From: Tannerellaceae bacterium
GTDB taxonomy: Bacteria > Bacteroidota > Bacteroidia > Bacteroidales > Tannerellaceae
Reading direction: 5' to 3'
Length of the DNA stretch: 53,217 nt
Assembly: GCA_031266215.1 (NCBI GenBank)
Contig: JAISBL010000024.1
Location: forward strand, 1-53,217
Shown: piece after piece, positions 26,698 to 36,669 of the stretch
Layout of the letters: each line of letters opens with the position of its first letter
How positions within the stretch are numbered: the first letter of the stretch is position 1
The notes under the pieces: generated by a model
The model's input: the letters and a program-made list of their open reading frames with translations, nothing else
The model's database searches: none
What the model was told of the DNA's origin: nothing
Position numbers and translations under genes: made by a program

Positions 26698-27690
26698 TTA
26701 GTCTTTGTCTAATTTATACTTAATAATATCCATGCCAAAAGAAAGGTCCAGGCTTTCGAGAAGTTCGTCGAGTTCGGTGAGTGACTTTTTCCCGAAATTA
26801 CGGAACTTGAGGAGGTCGTTCTTGTTGAATTTGACGAGTTCGCCCAAAGTCTCAACGTCGGCTGCCTTCAGGCAATTAAGCGCACGCACCGAAAGATCCA
26901 TATCCGACAGTTTGCTTTTAAGCAGTTGCCGCATGTGTAGTATTTCTTCGTCAAACTCTTCATTTCCTTCAACACTGACGGTCTCCACTGCAATCTTATC
27001 ATCAGAGAACAGCATGAAGTGGTGGATCAATATTTTAGCGGCTTCTTTCAATGCATCTTTCGGATGTACGGAACCATCGGTAGATATTTCAATGATCAGC
27101 TTTTCGTAGTCTGTCTTTTGCTCAACACGGAAGTTCTCAACGGAATATTTGACATTACGTATTGGAGTATAGATGGAGTCGATAGCAATCTGTTGAACGT
27201 CTACAATTTGTTCTCTGTTTTCATCTGCCGGCACGTATCCGCGTCCTCTGTTGATTGTCAGTTCGATTTGAAAATTTGCGTTAGGGTCTAAACGGCAAAT
27301 AACCAGGTTGGGATTTAATATTTCAAATCCGTTTAGCTGCCTGCCTATGTCGCCTGCCTTGAACACTTCCGAACCCGAAACAGTAATACTTACTTTTTCA
27401 TTCTCCATATCCTCTATAATATGTTTGAATCTTACCTGTTTAAGATTCAAAATGATGTTTGTTACATCCTCGATAACTCCGGGAATAGAACCAAACTCGT
27501 GTTCAATACCACTGATCTTTATCGATGTAATAGCAAAACCTTCAAGCGAGGAGAGCAGAATACGGCGCAGGGCATTACCGATGGTAATACCATACCCGGG
27601 TTCCAACGGACGAAATTCAAACTTCCCGAAGAAATTGTCCGCTTCCAACATTAATACTTTATCGGGTCTTTGAAATGCTAATATCGCCAT
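26698..27690 (-). CDS. rpoA: DNA-directed RNA polymerase subunit alpha
   Basis: The 330-residue product has both alpha domains. The N-terminal domain, for dimerisation and core assembly, shows [20 protein letters not shown] and LLSSLEG. The C-terminal domain, which contacts UP elements and activators, shows [20 protein letters not shown] and [14 protein letters not shown] frame three codons longer exists, but [10 protein letters not shown] matches the start used in related genomes, so the ATG at 27690 is chosen. The gene lies between rpsD and rplQ as in the classical alpha operon, with gaps of 12 and 7 bases. Confidence 0.97.
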   Translation of the reverse strand: MAILAFQRPDKVLMLEADNFFGKFEFRPLEPGYGITIGNALRRILLSSLEGFAITSIKISGIEHEFGSIPGVIEDVTNIILNLKQVRFKHIIEDMENEKVSITVSGSEVFKAGDIGRQLNGFEILNPNLVICRLDPNANFQIELTINRGRGYVPADENREQIVDVQQIAIDSIYTPIRNVKYSVENFRVEQKTDYEKLIIEISTDGSVHPKDALKEAAKILIHHFMLFSDDKIAVETVSVEGNEEFDEEILHMRQLLKSKLSDMDLSVRALNCLKAADVETLGELVKFNKNDLLKFRNFGKKSLTELDELLESLDLSFGMDIIKYKLDKD

Positions 27691-27702
27691 GGAAATCAAT
27701 TA

Positions 27703-28308
27703 TTATTTAGAATATAATTCTACGATCAACTGTTCTTTGATATTTTCAGGTATATCTGTTCTTTCAGGCAGGTGTAGTAACTTACCGCTTAAAGAAGACT
27801 GGTCCCATTCCATCCAGGGATATTTGCTGTGGTTAAAGCCGGATAGAGCGTCTGCTACAACCTCCAGTGATTTGGATTTTTCTCTTACCCCTATGACCTG
27901 GCCGGCTTTTACGGAATAAGAAGGTATGTTTACAACTTTCCCGTCTACCGTAATATGCCGGTGAGAAACCAGTTGGCGGGCCGCAGCTCTTGTCGGAGCT
28001 ATTCCAAAACGAAAGACGATATTGTCTAGACGTCCTTCCAGTAATTGCAGTAGCACTTCACCAGTGATTCCTTTGGAACGCGACGCTTTTTCAAACAGAT
28101 TTCTAAATTGTTTCTCCAACACACCGTAAGTATATTTCGCTTTTTGTTTTTCACGAAGCTGAATACCATATTCGGATGTTTTCCTCTTCCGGGCATTACC
28201 ATGTTGCCCCGGGGGGTAATTCTTTTTTGAAAGAACTTTGTCAGGTCCGAAAATAGCTTCGCCAAACTTACGGGCAATTTTTGTTTTTGGTCCAGTATAT
28301 CTTGCCAT
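27703..28308 (-). CDS. rpsD: 30S ribosomal protein S4
   Basis: At 201 residues, this is S4: [20 protein letters not shown] at the start, the S4 RNA-binding domain with [20 protein letters not shown] and [10 protein letters not shown], and a C-terminal [11 protein letters not shown]. It nucleates assembly of the 30S body. The N-terminus lacks the cysteine-rich zinc cluster found in some S4 proteins. In E. coli S4 represses its own operon; the sequence alone does not show this here. rpoA follows after 12 bases. Confidence 0.97.
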   Translation of the reverse strand: MARYTGPKTKIARKFGEAIFGPDKVLSKKNYPPGQHGNARKRKTSEYGIQLREKQKAKYTYGVLEKQFRNLFEKASRSKGITGEVLLQLLEGRLDNIVFRFGIAPTRAAARQLVSHRHITVDGKVVNIPSYSVKAGQVIGVREKSKSLEVVADALSGFNHSKYPWMEWDQSSLSGKLLHLPERTDIPENIKEQLIVELYSK

Positions 28309-28334
28309 TTTGCTTTAATTGTTTCTTAAATAAA

Positions 28335-28724
28335 TTATACTCTTCTCTTTTTGGGTGGGCGGCAGCCATTATGTGGAAGCGGTGTAACGTCAATAATTTC
28401 AGTCACTTCAATTCCCGCTCCATGAATCGTCCGGATAGCCGATTCACGTCCGTTTCCCGGTCCTTTTACGAATACTTTCACCTTTCTCATGCCGAGGTCA
28501 TAAGCCACTTTTGCACAATCCTGTGCGGCCATCTGTGCGGCGTAAGGTGTATTCTTTTTAGAGCTTCTGAATCCCATCTTACCGGCTGAAGACCAACTAA
28601 TCACCTGGCCTTCACTATTGGCCAGTGATACGATGATATTGTTAAAAGAAGAATGAATATGAGCTTGACCGTAAGCGTCAACTTTTACATTTCTTTTTTT
28701 TACTGCGACTGTTTTCTTTGCCAT
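28335..28724 (-). CDS. rpsK: 30S ribosomal protein S11
   Basis: This 129-residue protein carries the S11 signatures [48 protein letters not shown] and the C-terminal [16 protein letters not shown]11 lines the 30S platform near the E site and contacts the mRNA exit. It sits between rpsM (11 bases upstream) and rpsD (26 bases downstream). Confidence 0.97.
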   Translation of the reverse strand: MAKKTVAVKKRNVKVDAYGQAHIHSSFNNIIVSLANSEGQVISWSSAGKMGFRSSKKNTPYAAQMAAQDCAKVAYDLGMRKVKVFVKGPGNGRESAIRTIHGAGIEVTEIIDVTPLPHNGCRPPKKRRV

Positions 28725-28735
28725 ATCAACTCTTA

Positions 28736-29116
28736 TTATTTAGTAGCTTTTTTCTTGTTTGCAACTGTCTTCTTCCTACCCTTGCGCGTACGGGCGTTGT
28801 TTTTTGTGCTCTGCCCTCTCAATGGTAAGCCGATACGATGACGTATACCTCTGTAACAGCCAATATCCATTAAGCGTTTGATGTTTAATTGTACCTCGGA
28901 ACGAAGGTCGCCTTCTACTTTATACCCGGCTCCAATGACTTCACGAATCTTCGCTGCCTGGTCGTCCGTCCAGTCCTTTACTTTTATATTGCGATCAACA
29001 CCTGCCTCTGTCAATATCGAATTAGATGCACTACGACCTATCCCGTAGATATATGTCAGAGCAATTTCTCCTCTTTTATTCTGCGGCAAATCAACGCCAA
29101 CTATTCTTATAGCCAT
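28736..29116 (-). CDS. rpsM: 30S ribosomal protein S13
   Basis: The 126-residue product starts [20 protein letters not shown] and includes the helix-two-turn-helix segment [20 protein letters not shown] and the basic tail [17 protein letters not shown] that reaches between the A- and P-site tRNAs. S13 forms bridges to the large subunit from the 30S head. It follows rpmJ after 34 bases. Confidence 0.97.
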   Translation of the reverse strand: MAIRIVGVDLPQNKRGEIALTYIYGIGRSASNSILTEAGVDRNIKVKDWTDDQAAKIREVIGAGYKVEGDLRSEVQLNIKRLMDIGCYRGIRHRIGLPLRGQSTKNNARTRKGRKKTVANKKKATK

Positions 29117-29150
29117 AATTTCTTACTATTTACTTGTTTACAATAATAAA

Positions 29151-29267
29151 TTATCCCTGACGCTGTTTAAACTTAGGATTCTTCTTGTTAATCACGTATA
29201 AACGCCCTTTTCTCCTTACTATCTTACATTCGGGAGTACGTTTCTTCAAAGATGCTCTTACTTTCAT
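29151..29267 (-). CDS. rpmJ: 50S ribosomal protein L36 (zinc-ligand-poor form)
   Basis: A 38-residue frame on the minus strand runs from the ATG at 29265-29267 to a TAA at 29151-29153 and begins [20 protein letters not shown], ending PKFKQRQG. These are the L36 landmarks. Only one cysteine remains, where zinc-binding L36 has a Cys3-His ribbon, so this form should not hold zinc; that variant is common in Bacteroidota. It lies between infA and rpsM, the usual place. Confidence 0.93.
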   Translation of the reverse strand: MKVRASLKKRTPECKIVRRKGRLYVINKKNPKFKQRQG

Positions 29268-29279
29268 ATCATGTTATTT

Positions 29280-29498
29280 TTATTTATATCTAAAAGCAAT
29301 TCTACCTTTCGACAGATCATATGGAGACATTTCAACCCTTACCTTATCACCTGGGAGAATCTTAATATAATGCATCCGCATTTTTCCTGAGATATGTGCA
29401 GTTATTTCGTGCCCATTCTCCAATTCTACCCGGAACATGGCATTGGATAATGCTTCTATAATTACTCCGTCTTGTTCTATTGCAGCCTGTTTAGCCAT
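29280..29498 (-). CDS. infA: Translation initiation factor IF-1
   Basis: The 72-residue protein is a single S1-type OB fold: [20 protein letters not shown] at the start, [20 protein letters not shown], and [22 protein letters not shown]-1 binds the 30S A site and assists IF-2 and IF-3 during initiation. It lies nine bases after map and twelve before rpmJ, as in many bacterial spc-alpha clusters. Confidence 0.97.
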   Translation of the reverse strand: MAKQAAIEQDGVIIEALSNAMFRVELENGHEITAHISGKMRMHYIKILPGDKVRVEMSPYDLSKGRIAFRYK

Positions 29499-29507
29499 AT
29501 ATGCGTA

Positions 29508-30296
29508 TCAAATAATTCTGTTATTCCCTAACACTTCTTCTAAAAACTCAAAGGATGACAATATTTGTGGCCCATCCGGACGAATGGCAATACAATGCTC
29601 AAAATGTGCAGAACATTTTCTGTCTTTCGTTCGCACTGTCCAACCGTCCTGTTCAATAGTAACATTCTTACTTCCAATATTAATCATAGGTTCTATACAG
29701 ATACACATGCCACTACGCAATAATGGGCCTTGTCCTCTCCGGCCGTAGTTAGGAATTTCCGGTGATTCGTGCATTTTCCGTCCTATTCCATGTCCAACGA
29801 GTTCTCTTACGACAGAATAACCTTGTGATTCGCAATAAGACTGAATGGCAAAACTTATGTCTCCTACTCTTCGTCCTTCAACTGCCTGTTGAATGCCCAG
29901 ATAAAGCGCTTCCTTCGTAATTTTCAACAATTTACTTACTTCAGTACCAACTTCGCCTACGCAAAAAGTATAAGCAGAATCTCCTACAAAACCATTCAAA
30001 ACAGTTCCACAATCTATTGATACAATATCACCTTCTTTCAAAACTGTTTTTGCGGAAGGAATTCCATGCACTACTTGTTCATTAACAGATGTACACAAAG
30101 AATTTGGGAATCCATTATGTCCCAGAAAAGCCGGAGTTGCCCCATGATCTCGAATAAACGTTTCTGCTATTTTGTCTAATTGAAGCGTCGTAACTCCCGG
30201 AAGTATATGCTTTGCAAGTTCACCTTGTGTTTCACCCACCAACCGGTTAGCCAAACGCATCCACTCTATTTCCTCATCTGTTTTTAGATAAATCAT
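29508..30296 (-). CDS. map: Methionine aminopeptidase, type I
   Basis: Map removes the initiator methionine from nascent proteins. The 262-residue protein has the pita-bread fold signatures: HGIPSAKTVLKEGDIVSIDC (a substrate-pocket His and the first metal Asp), GFVGDSAYTF (second Asp), VGHGIGRKMHESP (metal His), CIEPMIN (metal Glu) and EQDGWTVRTKDRKCSAHFEH (final metal Glu). It starts four bases after the secY stop, and no adk gene intervenes. Confidence 0.96.
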   Translation of the reverse strand: MIYLKTDEEIEWMRLANRLVGETQGELAKHILPGVTTLQLDKIAETFIRDHGATPAFLGHNGFPNSLCTSVNEQVVHGIPSAKTVLKEGDIVSIDCGTVLNGFVGDSAYTFCVGEVGTEVSKLLKITKEALYLGIQQAVEGRRVGDISFAIQSYCESQGYSVVRELVGHGIGRKMHESPEIPNYGRRGQGPLLRSGMCICIEPMINIGSKNVTIEQDGWTVRTKDRKCSAHFEHCIAIRPDGPQILSSFEFLEEVLGNNRII

Positions 30297-30299
30297 GCT

Positions 30300-31622
30300 C
30301 TAAATGGAACGTCCTTTTATTCTTCCAGACTTCAACAATCCGTCATAGTGGCGCATCAGCAAGTGGCTTTCGATTTGTTGTAATGTATCTAATACAACAC
30401 CTACCAAAATCAGCAAAGATGTTCCTCCAAAGAATTGTGAGAATTCCATACTAATACTTGCAGCACGAGCAAAAGCAGGCATAATAGCGACCAGTGCCAG
30501 GAAAAATGCACCTGGCAGGGTAATACGATCCATTATAGCGTCAAGATAATCTTTGGTATGTCTCCCGGGTTTTACTCCCGGGATGAATCCGTTATTGCGC
30601 TTCAGATCGTCTGCCATCTGCGTCGGATTGATGGTAATCGCCGTATAAAAATAAGTGAACGCTATGATTAGTACTGCAAAAACAAAATTATACCAAAACC
30701 CTGTATTATTCATAAACGGAGCCCAAAAGCCACTTATCTCGTTATTGGAGAATCCTAAAATAGAAATGGGTATAAACATGATGGCTTGTGCAAAAATAAT
30801 AGGCATCACATTCGCCGCATTTACTTTCAAGGGGATGTATTGTCGAGCGCCGCCATATTGTTTATTACCTATGATTCTTTTGGCATATTGCACGGGAACT
30901 TTCCGAGTACCCTGCACTAGCAGGATTGCGCCGGCTATAACAAGCAGTAAAACTAACATCTCAAATAAGAACATTACCAAACCTCCGGTTCTTTCACTTG
31001 TTCGCGAAATAAATTCCTGAAACAGAGAATGAGGAAGGCGTGCGATAATCCCTACCAAAATTATAAATGAAATACCATTCCCAATTCCTTTATCCGTAAT
31101 TCTTTCGCCCAACCATAAGACAAACATACTTCCTGCAGCCATAATGACGGTAGAAGAAATCGTAAACCAAAGGCTTTCAGGCATGGCCGCTCCTGCATAC
31201 CGGAGTTGCACACTCAGGTTCACAAGATATGTAGGGCCCTGGAACAAAAGGATAATCACGGTTAGGTAACGCGTAAGTTGGTTAATTTTTTTTCGACCGC
31301 TTTCACCTTCACGTTGTAGTTTCTGAAAAGATGGTACTGCTATAGCCAATAACTGCATAACAATAGATGCAGAAATATATGGCATAATACCCAATGCAAA
31401 AATGGAAGCATTGGAAAATGCTCCACCGGAAAACATATCCAATAAAGCCAACAGTCCACCTTTAGTCTGCTCTTGCAAAGCCGTCAGAGATTGAGGGTCA
31501 ATACCCGGAAGGACTATATATGTTCCAAGCCGATATACAGCCACCAGTAAAAGAGTTGTGAGGATTCGATTTCTCAAATCCTCTATCTTCCAGATATTTT
31601 TTATAGTATCAACTGCTCTCAT
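30300..31622 (-). CDS. secY: Protein translocase subunit SecY
   Basis: SecY is the inner-membrane pore of the Sec translocon. The 440-residue protein has ten hydrophobic segments. Conserved stretches are SGGAFSNASIFALGIMPYIS near the plug, QREGESGRKKINQLTRYLT in the cytoplasmic loop, and GFIPGVKPGRHTKDYLD before the last helices. It follows rplO by three bases, the typical end of the spc operon. It is required for export of all the signal-peptide proteins in this window. Confidence 0.97.
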   Translation of the reverse strand: MRAVDTIKNIWKIEDLRNRILTTLLLVAVYRLGTYIVLPGIDPQSLTALQEQTKGGLLALLDMFSGGAFSNASIFALGIMPYISASIVMQLLAIAVPSFQKLQREGESGRKKINQLTRYLTVIILLFQGPTYLVNLSVQLRYAGAAMPESLWFTISSTVIMAAGSMFVLWLGERITDKGIGNGISFIILVGIIARLPHSLFQEFISRTSERTGGLVMFLFEMLVLLLVIAGAILLVQGTRKVPVQYAKRIIGNKQYGGARQYIPLKVNAANVMPIIFAQAIMFIPISILGFSNNEISGFWAPFMNNTGFWYNFVFAVLIIAFTYFYTAITINPTQMADDLKRNNGFIPGVKPGRHTKDYLDAIMDRITLPGAFFLALVAIMPAFARAASISMEFSQFFGGTSLLILVGVVLDTLQQIESHLLMRHYDGLLKSGRIKGRSI

Positions 31623-31625
31623 ATC

Positions 31626-32072
31626 TTAGAGTTTAACGACAGTTCCACCTAAGGCCTGAATTGCAGCTTCTGCGCTTTTGGAAAAAGCATGTGCTTCAAC
31701 TTCTAATTTCGCTGATAATGCGCCATTGCCAAGAATTTTAACCAATTGCGATTTAGATATAAAGCCTGCATTGACCAATTCGTCGATGCCTATTTTTGTT
31801 AGCTGTTGGGTTTCAGCTAATCGCTGTAACATAGCTATATTAATTGCTTTATATTCTACCCGGTTAATGTTCTTGAACCCAAATTTAGGCAAGCGCCTTT
31901 GAATAGGCATCTGCCCTCCTTCAAATCCAATCTTTTTAGAATAACCTGACCTAGACTTGGCCCCTTTGTGGCCTCTTGTCGAAGTACCACCTAATCCGGA
32001 GCCTGGTCCACGTCCAATTCTTTTCCGGGTCTTAGTAGATCCTTCAGCCGGTTTTAAATTAGATAAATTCAT
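31626..32072 (-). CDS. rplO: 50S ribosomal protein L15
   Basis: The 148-residue product has the glycine-rich N-terminus of L15 (KRIGRGPGSGLGGTSTRGHK), then FEGGQMPIQRRLPKFGF, and a globular C-terminus ending EAAIQALGGTV. L15 is a late-assembling large-subunit protein that reaches deep into 23S rRNA. The gene lies between rpmD and secY, with a three-base gap to secY. Confidence 0.97.
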   Translation of the reverse strand: MNLSNLKPAEGSTKTRKRIGRGPGSGLGGTSTRGHKGAKSRSGYSKKIGFEGGQMPIQRRLPKFGFKNINRVEYKAINIAMLQRLAETQQLTKIGIDELVNAGFISKSQLVKILGNGALSAKLEVEAHAFSKSAEAAIQALGGTVVKL

Positions 32073-32101
32073 ATCGTATCGTTTATTTTTTCAACTAATT
32101 A

Positions 32102-32278
32102 TTACTTTTCTACAGAGACCAAATGCTTCACTTTCTCTACCATGCCCAAAATGGCCGGCGTTGCCTCATGCTCCACAATGCGATTCATCTTTCTCAAACC
32201 TAACGCATCAAGTGTTCTCTTTTGATCTTTAGGGCATCTAATTCTGCTTCTTACTTGTTTGATTTTAATAATTGCCAT
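32102..32278 (-). CDS. rpmD: 50S ribosomal protein L30
   Basis: A 58-residue minus-strand frame begins at the ATG at 32276-32278 with MAIIKIKQVRSRIRCPKDQK, continues TLDALGLRKMNRIVEHEATP and ends HLVSVEK before a TAA at 32102-32104. This is the ferredoxin-like L30 in its normal place between rpsE (18 bases upstream) and rplO (29 bases downstream). Confidence 0.95.
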   Translation of the reverse strand: MAIIKIKQVRSRIRCPKDQKRTLDALGLRKMNRIVEHEATPAILGMVEKVKHLVSVEK

Positions 32279-32296
32279 TATTATTTCTCCCTTATT

Positions 32297-32821
32297 TTAA
32301 CCATTAAACACTCTCTCTACCGTAATACCTCTATTTTGAGCAACCATAAACGGATTCCTTAATTCATTTAAAGCCGCAATTGTAGCTTTTACCAGATTAT
32401 GCGGGTTAGATGAACCTTTGGACTTAGCTAGAACATCAGTTATCCCTACACTCTCAAGCACTGCACGCATAGCTCCTCCGGCTTTTACGCCCGTACCGTG
32501 AGAGGCAGGCTTAATCAGCACCTTTGCGCCTCCAAATTTTGCTAATTGTCCGTGAGGAATGGTTCCTTTATGAACGGATACTTTAATCAGGTTTTTCTTA
32601 GCGGCTTCCACTCCTTTAGAAATCGCCGTTGTCACTTCACCGGCTTTTCCTAATCCCCAGCCAACTATACCATCTTCATTTCCTACAACCACAATAGCGG
32701 CAAAACTGAAAGTGCGCCCACCTTTTGTAACCTTGGTCACACGATTAATTGCAACTAACCTGTCTTTCAACTCCAAGTCATTGGTCGATTTAACTCTATT
32801 ATTAATTCCTATCATCTTCAT
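32297..32821 (-). CDS. rpsE: 30S ribosomal protein S5
   Basis: The 174-residue protein shows the double-stranded RNA-binding N-terminal domain ([20 protein letters not shown]) and the C-terminal fold with [20 protein letters not shown] and [17 protein letters not shown]5 lies near the mRNA entrance and affects fidelity. Its ATG overlaps the rplR stop as TAATG, which favours this start; an alternative ATG lies two codons downstream. Confidence 0.96.
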   Translation of the reverse strand: MKMIGINNRVKSTNDLELKDRLVAINRVTKVTKGGRTFSFAAIVVVGNEDGIVGWGLGKAGEVTTAISKGVEAAKKNLIKVSVHKGTIPHGQLAKFGGAKVLIKPASHGTGVKAGGAMRAVLESVGITDVLAKSKGSSNPHNLVKATIAALNELRNPFMVAQNRGITVERVFNG

Positions 32822-33165
32822 TAAAATTTAAGGCCACTGTTACGCGCAGCATCCGCCAGTTCTTTTACTCTTCCGTGATACAAATAACCATTGCGGTCAA
32901 AAACAACAGCCTGGATTCCAATTTCCAGAGCATTCTTTGCAATCAGCACTCCTACCTTGTTAGCTATTTCTTTTTTGGGCGCTTTTTCACTCAGCTTCAA
33001 AGAAGATGCAGCCGTTAATGTTTTCCCTGTCGTATCATCAATAACCTGTGCATAGATTTGCTTGTTGCTCCTAAACACCGTAAGACGTGGGCGTTCCGGT
33101 GTACCGGAAACTTTGCCTCTTATGCCTTGTTTTATTTTTAGTCTTCTTTCTTCTTTCGTTGTCAT
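32821..33165 (-). CDS. rplR: 50S ribosomal protein L18
   Basis: At 114 residues this is L18, with the basic N-terminus [20 protein letters not shown], then [18 protein letters not shown], and the terminal [21 protein letters not shown]18 binds 5S rRNA together with L5 and L25 and brings it into the central protuberance. Its stop overlaps the rpsE start by one base. Confidence 0.97.
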   Translation of the reverse strand: MTTKEERRLKIKQGIRGKVSGTPERPRLTVFRSNKQIYAQVIDDTTGKTLTAASSLKLSEKAPKKEIANKVGVLIAKNALEIGIQAVVFDRNGYLYHGRVKELADAARNSGLKF

Positions 33166-33187
33166 GATTCATTTCAGTTTACGCAAA

Positions 33188-33739
33188 CTACTTACCTGCT
33201 GATTTTCCGGACTTTCTGCGAATTACTTCGCCTACGAACTTAATACCTTTTCCCTTATATGGCTCTGGCCTACGGAATGAACGAATCTTTGCACAGACTT
33301 GCCCTATTAACTGTTTATCAGCCGACTCAAGAATAATGAGAGGGTTTTTGTTCCTTTCTGTCTTGGTTTCAACCTTCAACTCTGCAGGCAACTGCAAATA
33401 GATATTATGCGTGTATCCCAATGAGAGGTCTAACAATTGACCCGTATTGGATACACGATAGCCAACACCTACCAACTCAAGTTCTTTTCTATATCCGACA
33501 GAAACACCAATCACCATATTATTTATTAATGAACGGTATAGTCCATGCATGGCGCGGTGATTCTTTTCGTCACTGGGTCTTAAGAGTTGAAGAACACCAT
33601 TTTCCAATGAAATTTTTATATCTGGATTTACGTTCTGTGTCAACTCTCCTTTGGCACCTTTTACTGTTACAACGCAATCCTTAATGGTCACCGTTACACC
33701 CGTCGGTATCTGTATTGGTAATTTTCCTATTCTTGACAT
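33188..33739 (-). CDS. rplF: 50S ribosomal protein L6
   Basis: This 183-residue protein begins MSRIGKLPIQIPTGVTVTI and has the two L6 alpha-beta domains, with GYRKELELVGVGYRV in the first and the conserved PEPYKGKGIKFVGEVIRRKS near the C-terminus. L6 lies by the sarcin-ricin loop, where translation factors bind. Gaps are 18 bases to rpsH and 22 to rplR. Confidence 0.97.
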   Translation of the reverse strand: MSRIGKLPIQIPTGVTVTIKDCVVTVKGAKGELTQNVNPDIKISLENGVLQLLRPSDEKNHRAMHGLYRSLINNMVIGVSVGYRKELELVGVGYRVSNTGQLLDLSLGYTHNIYLQLPAELKVETKTERNKNPLIILESADKQLIGQVCAKIRSFRRPEPYKGKGIKFVGEVIRRKSGKSAGK

Positions 33740-33757
33740 TTTATTTTCTCCTGAATC

Positions 33758-34153
33758 TCAATAAACGTAACACAATACTTCTCCACCAATTTTCAATTCG
33801 CGAGCTTCTTTATCAGTCATTACCCCTTTCGATGTCGAAAGAACAGCAATACCCAAACCATTCAGCACTCTTGGCATATCTTTGTAGCCTGTGTACTTAC
33901 GCAACCCAGGGGAAGAAACTCGCTGGAGCTTCTTGATCGCATTCACTTTATTCACCAAGTCGTACTTGAGGGCAATCTTAATCGTACCCTGCGGACCATC
34001 TTCTACAAACTTAAAATTAAGAATGTATCCTTTGTCAAATAGAATCTTAGTGATTTCTTTCTTTAAATTTGAGGCTGGTACATCTACCACCCGGTGCTTA
34101 GCGCTAATTGCATTACGCAACCTCGTCAAATAATCTGCTATCGGATCTGTCAT
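33758..34153 (-). CDS. rpsH: 30S ribosomal protein S8
   Basis: The 131-residue protein starts MTDPIADYLTRLRNAISAKH and ends STSKGVMTDKEARELKIGGE plus VLCYVY, both typical of S8. S8 binds helix 21 of 16S rRNA early in central-domain assembly; in E. coli it also represses the spc operon by binding mRNA at rplE. A 53-base gap separates it from rpsN, longer than most gaps in the cluster. Confidence 0.97.
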   Translation of the reverse strand: MTDPIADYLTRLRNAISAKHRVVDVPASNLKKEITKILFDKGYILNFKFVEDGPQGTIKIALKYDLVNKVNAIKKLQRVSSPGLRKYTGYKDMPRVLNGLGIAVLSTSKGVMTDKEARELKIGGEVLCYVY

Positions 34154-34206
34154 ATTAAGTAATTAAATTAATCCCGCCTGTCGGGACAATATTTAACAAT
34201 AAAAAT

Positions 34207-34476
34207 TCACCAGCTTGCTTTCTTTACACCCGGAATTAATCCGTTTGATGCCATTTCGCGCAGTTGAATACGAGAAATTCCGAATTGGCGAACATAACCT
34301 TTCGGACGTCCTGTTATTTTACAACGATTATGCAAACGTACAGGAGAAGCATTCTTAGGTAAAAGTTGCAAAGCTTCGTAATTCCCTTCTGCTTTGAGTT
34401 GTGCTCTTTTTGCAGCATACTTCTTTACTAACTTTGCCCTTTTTAATTCACGAGCTTTCATTGATTCCTTTGCCAT
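34207..34476 (-). CDS. rpsN: 30S ribosomal protein S14 (zinc-independent form)
   Basis: At 89 residues this is the long S14 form: [20 protein letters not shown] at the start and [20 protein letters not shown] plus [20 protein letters not shown] at the end. The paired CxxC zinc motifs of the short S14 are absent; only one cysteine remains. S14 sits in the 30S head and joins late in assembly. Confidence 0.97.
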   Translation of the reverse strand: MAKESMKARELKRAKLVKKYAAKRAQLKAEGNYEALQLLPKNASPVRLHNRCKITGRPKGYVRQFGISRIQLREMASNGLIPGVKKASW

Positions 34477-34482
34477 ATATAC

Positions 34483-35040
34483 TTAGTCTTTTTTTGCATT
34501 TTTAAAAGGGAGCCCAAATTCTCTCAACAAGGCATACCCTTCTTCATCTGTTTTTGCAGAGGTCACAAAGGTAATATTCATTCCCAATATTTTAGTTATA
34601 TTATCAATATTAATTTCTGGGAAGATAATTTGTTCTTGAATACCGAGTGTATAATTTCCTCTGCCATCCAATTTATTTTCAATACCCTTGAAGTCGCGAA
34701 TACGTGGAAGTGCTATACGAACCAATCTTTCAAGGAATTCATACATTTGCTCACGACGCAATGTTACCATAACACCAATAGGCATTTTTTTACGCAATTT
34801 AAAATTGGATATATCTTTCTTTGACACGGTTGCCACTGCTCTCTGTCCCGTAATAGAAGTCAACTCAGTAATGGCTACATCTATAATTTTTTTATCCGCT
34901 GTCGCAATACCCAGTCCTTGATTGACAACTATTTTTTTCAAAACAGGAACCTGCATTACAGACTTATAACTGAACTCTCGAGTTAAAGCGGGGATGATTC
35001 TTTCTTGATAATCTTTTTTGAGACTTGCTGTATTACCCAT
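34483..35040 (-). CDS. rplE: 50S ribosomal protein L5
   Basis: The 185-residue product has [36 protein letters not shown], and the terminal [19 protein letters not shown], all diagnostic for L5. L5 binds 5S rRNA and contacts the P-site tRNA. Its ATG overlaps the rplX stop as TAATG, suggesting translational coupling. Confidence 0.97.
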   Translation of the reverse strand: MGNTASLKKDYQERIIPALTREFSYKSVMQVPVLKKIVVNQGLGIATADKKIIDVAITELTSITGQRAVATVSKKDISNFKLRKKMPIGVMVTLRREQMYEFLERLVRIALPRIRDFKGIENKLDGRGNYTLGIQEQIIFPEINIDNITKILGMNITFVTSAKTDEEGYALLREFGLPFKNAKKD

Positions 35041-35360
35041 TATTTTATTTCCTCTCCTGATTTTTTAGAATAACGCACTATAACTCCTTTCGAATTCAAC
35101 TTACGTCCGATACGTGTTGGTTTTCCCGACTTAGGATCAATCACATTCAAGTTTGAAATATGCACCGATGCTTCTTTTTTTTCAATTCCTCCCTGAGGAT
35201 GTTTTGCACTTGGCTTTGTATGCCTGGATACCATATTAACACCTTCTACGATAGCACGGTTTTCTTTCACAAGTACACGTAAAACACGCCCTGTTTTACC
35301 TTTGTCTTCGCCGGTATTAACAAAAACTATATCGCCTTTTTTAATATGTAATTTACTCAT
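35040..35360 (-). CDS. rplX: 50S ribosomal protein L24
   Basis: The 106-residue protein carries the KOW motif [20 protein letters not shown] near its N-terminus and [20 protein letters not shown] after it. L24 starts large-subunit assembly near the tunnel exit. It follows rplN by 21 bases and is coupled to rplE through a one-base overlap. Confidence 0.97.
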   Translation of the reverse strand: MSKLHIKKGDIVFVNTGEDKGKTGRVLRVLVKENRAIVEGVNMVSRHTKPSAKHPQGGIEKKEASVHISNLNVIDPKSGKPTRIGRKLNSKGVIVRYSKKSGEEIK

Positions 35361-35381
35361 TACTTTAGATTTTACTGATAA

Positions 35382-35747
35382 TTAAAGTACTTCAGGAGCA
35401 AGTGATACAATTTTCATATTTGTGACACGCAATTCCCTGGCAACAGGACCAAATATACGACTACCACGAATATCACCAGTGGCATTCAATAATACACATG
35501 CATTGTCATCGAAACGGATGTACGATCCGTCTTGACGGCGAAGTTCTTTCTTTGTGCGAACAATAATGGCCTTAGAAACAGCTCCTTTTTTTACATCACT
35601 TGAAGGTATAACACTCTTTATTGCAACAACTATCACGTCTCCAACAGTAGCATACCGTTTTTTTGTGCCACCTAATACGCGAATACACAACACTTCTTTC
35701 GCTCCACTATTATCAGCTACTACTAATCTTGATTCCTGTTGTATCAT
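35382..35747 (-). CDS. rplN: 50S ribosomal protein L14
   Basis: The chosen ATG gives the standard 121-residue L14 beginning [20 protein letters not shown]; a frame six codons longer exists but overlaps rpsQ. The C-terminal [14 protein letters not shown] is also conserved. L14 forms an inter-subunit bridge with helix 44 of 16S rRNA. Only one base separates it from rpsQ. Confidence 0.97.
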   Translation of the reverse strand: MIQQESRLVVADNSGAKEVLCIRVLGGTKKRYATVGDVIVVAIKSVIPSSDVKKGAVSKAIIVRTKKELRRQDGSYIRFDDNACVLLNATGDIRGSRIFGPVARELRVTNMKIVSLAPEVL

Positions 35748-35748
35748 C

Positions 35749-36006
35749 TTATTTAGCCCTTTCAATTATTTGAACCAGTCGCCATCTCTTTGTCTTACTT
35801 AAAGGACGGGTTTCCATGATTCGTACGGTATCTCCGATATTACATTCATTTTTCTCATCATGTGCATGGATTTTTTTCGTTTTGCTTACGAACTTACCAT
35901 AAATGGGGTGTTTTTCCTTCCATTTCACAGCAACCGTGATGCTTTTATCCATCTTATTGCTGAAAACTACGCCTGTTCTCTCTTTTCTTAAATTTCTCGT
36001 TTCCAT
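35749..36006 (-). CDS. rpsQ: 30S ribosomal protein S17
   Basis: The protein has the OB-fold features of S17: [20 protein letters not shown], the [20 protein letters not shown] loop and the closing [19 protein letters not shown]. The ATG at 36006 is chosen because [12 protein letters not shown] matches the start known from related genomes; a frame three codons longer begins at 36015. S17 is an early-binding protein of the 30S body. Confidence 0.96.
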   Translation of the reverse strand: METRNLRKERTGVVFSNKMDKSITVAVKWKEKHPIYGKFVSKTKKIHAHDEKNECNIGDTVRIMETRPLSKTKRWRLVQIIERAK

Positions 36007-36015
36007 CAAACTCAT

Positions 36016-36210
36016 TTATTTATTAAGTTCTCTCTGATGTAAATTAGTTTTCATACGTGCAATCGTTCTGCGTAATTTCTTGATTTGCGCAGGGTTGTCC
36101 ATAGGCGTAACACTATGGTTGATCATTTTTTGATTTAGCAAAGCCGTATCGACGTCAATTCTTTCGATAAGCTCTTTCAGGCTTAACTCTTTGATTTCTG
36201 CTATTTTCAT
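36016..36210 (-). CDS. rpmC: 50S ribosomal protein L29
   Basis: This 64-residue, almost entirely helical protein starts MKIAEIKELSLKELIERIDV and contains QIKKLRRTIARMKT, the L29 hairpin. L29 sits at the tunnel exit and is part of the docking site for the signal recognition particle. It lies five bases after rplP and nine before rpsQ. Confidence 0.96.
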   Translation of the reverse strand: MKIAEIKELSLKELIERIDVDTALLNQKMINHSVTPMDNPAQIKKLRRTIARMKTNLHQRELNK

Positions 36211-36215
36211 ATCAA

Positions 36216-36650
36216 TTACAAATTTTGATTTTGATAATCATAATCTCGTCTGACAATAAACTTAGTCGTTACTGGAAGTTTTTGCGCTGCCAGACGTAAT
36301 GCCTCTTTTGCAACATCAAACGGGACGCCTTCAATTTCAAAAATCAAACGCCCTGGAGTAACCGGAGCTACAAATCCTTCAGGAGCCCCCTTACCTTTAC
36401 CCATACGTACTTCAGCCGGCTTTTTAGTAATTGGCTTATCCGGAAAAATCCGCACCCAAACCTGGCCCTGACGCTGCATATAACGAGTTACAGCAATACG
36501 GGCAGCCTCAATCTGGCGACCAGTAATCCACTTATACTGTAACGCTTTTATTCCAAAAGAGCCGAATGCAAGATCATGACCGCGTTGAGCTTCACCCTTC
36601 ATACGGCCTTTCTGCTGTCTTCTGAACTTTGTTTTTTTCGGTTGTAACAT
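36216..36650 (-). CDS. rplP: 50S ribosomal protein L16
   Basis: The 144-residue product begins [20 protein letters not shown] and includes [40 protein letters not shown] and [18 protein letters not shown]16 contacts the A-site tRNA and completes the peptidyl-transferase region. The arginine in the GKGKGAPEG loop area is the hydroxylation region known in other bacteria; no hydroxylase lies in this window. Confidence 0.97.
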   Translation of the reverse strand: MLQPKKTKFRRQQKGRMKGEAQRGHDLAFGSFGIKALQYKWITGRQIEAARIAVTRYMQRQGQVWVRIFPDKPITKKPAEVRMGKGKGAPEGFVAPVTPGRLIFEIEGVPFDVAKEALRLAAQKLPVTTKFIVRRDYDYQNQNL

Positions 36651-36669
36651 TTTCTCTTAAATTCTAATT

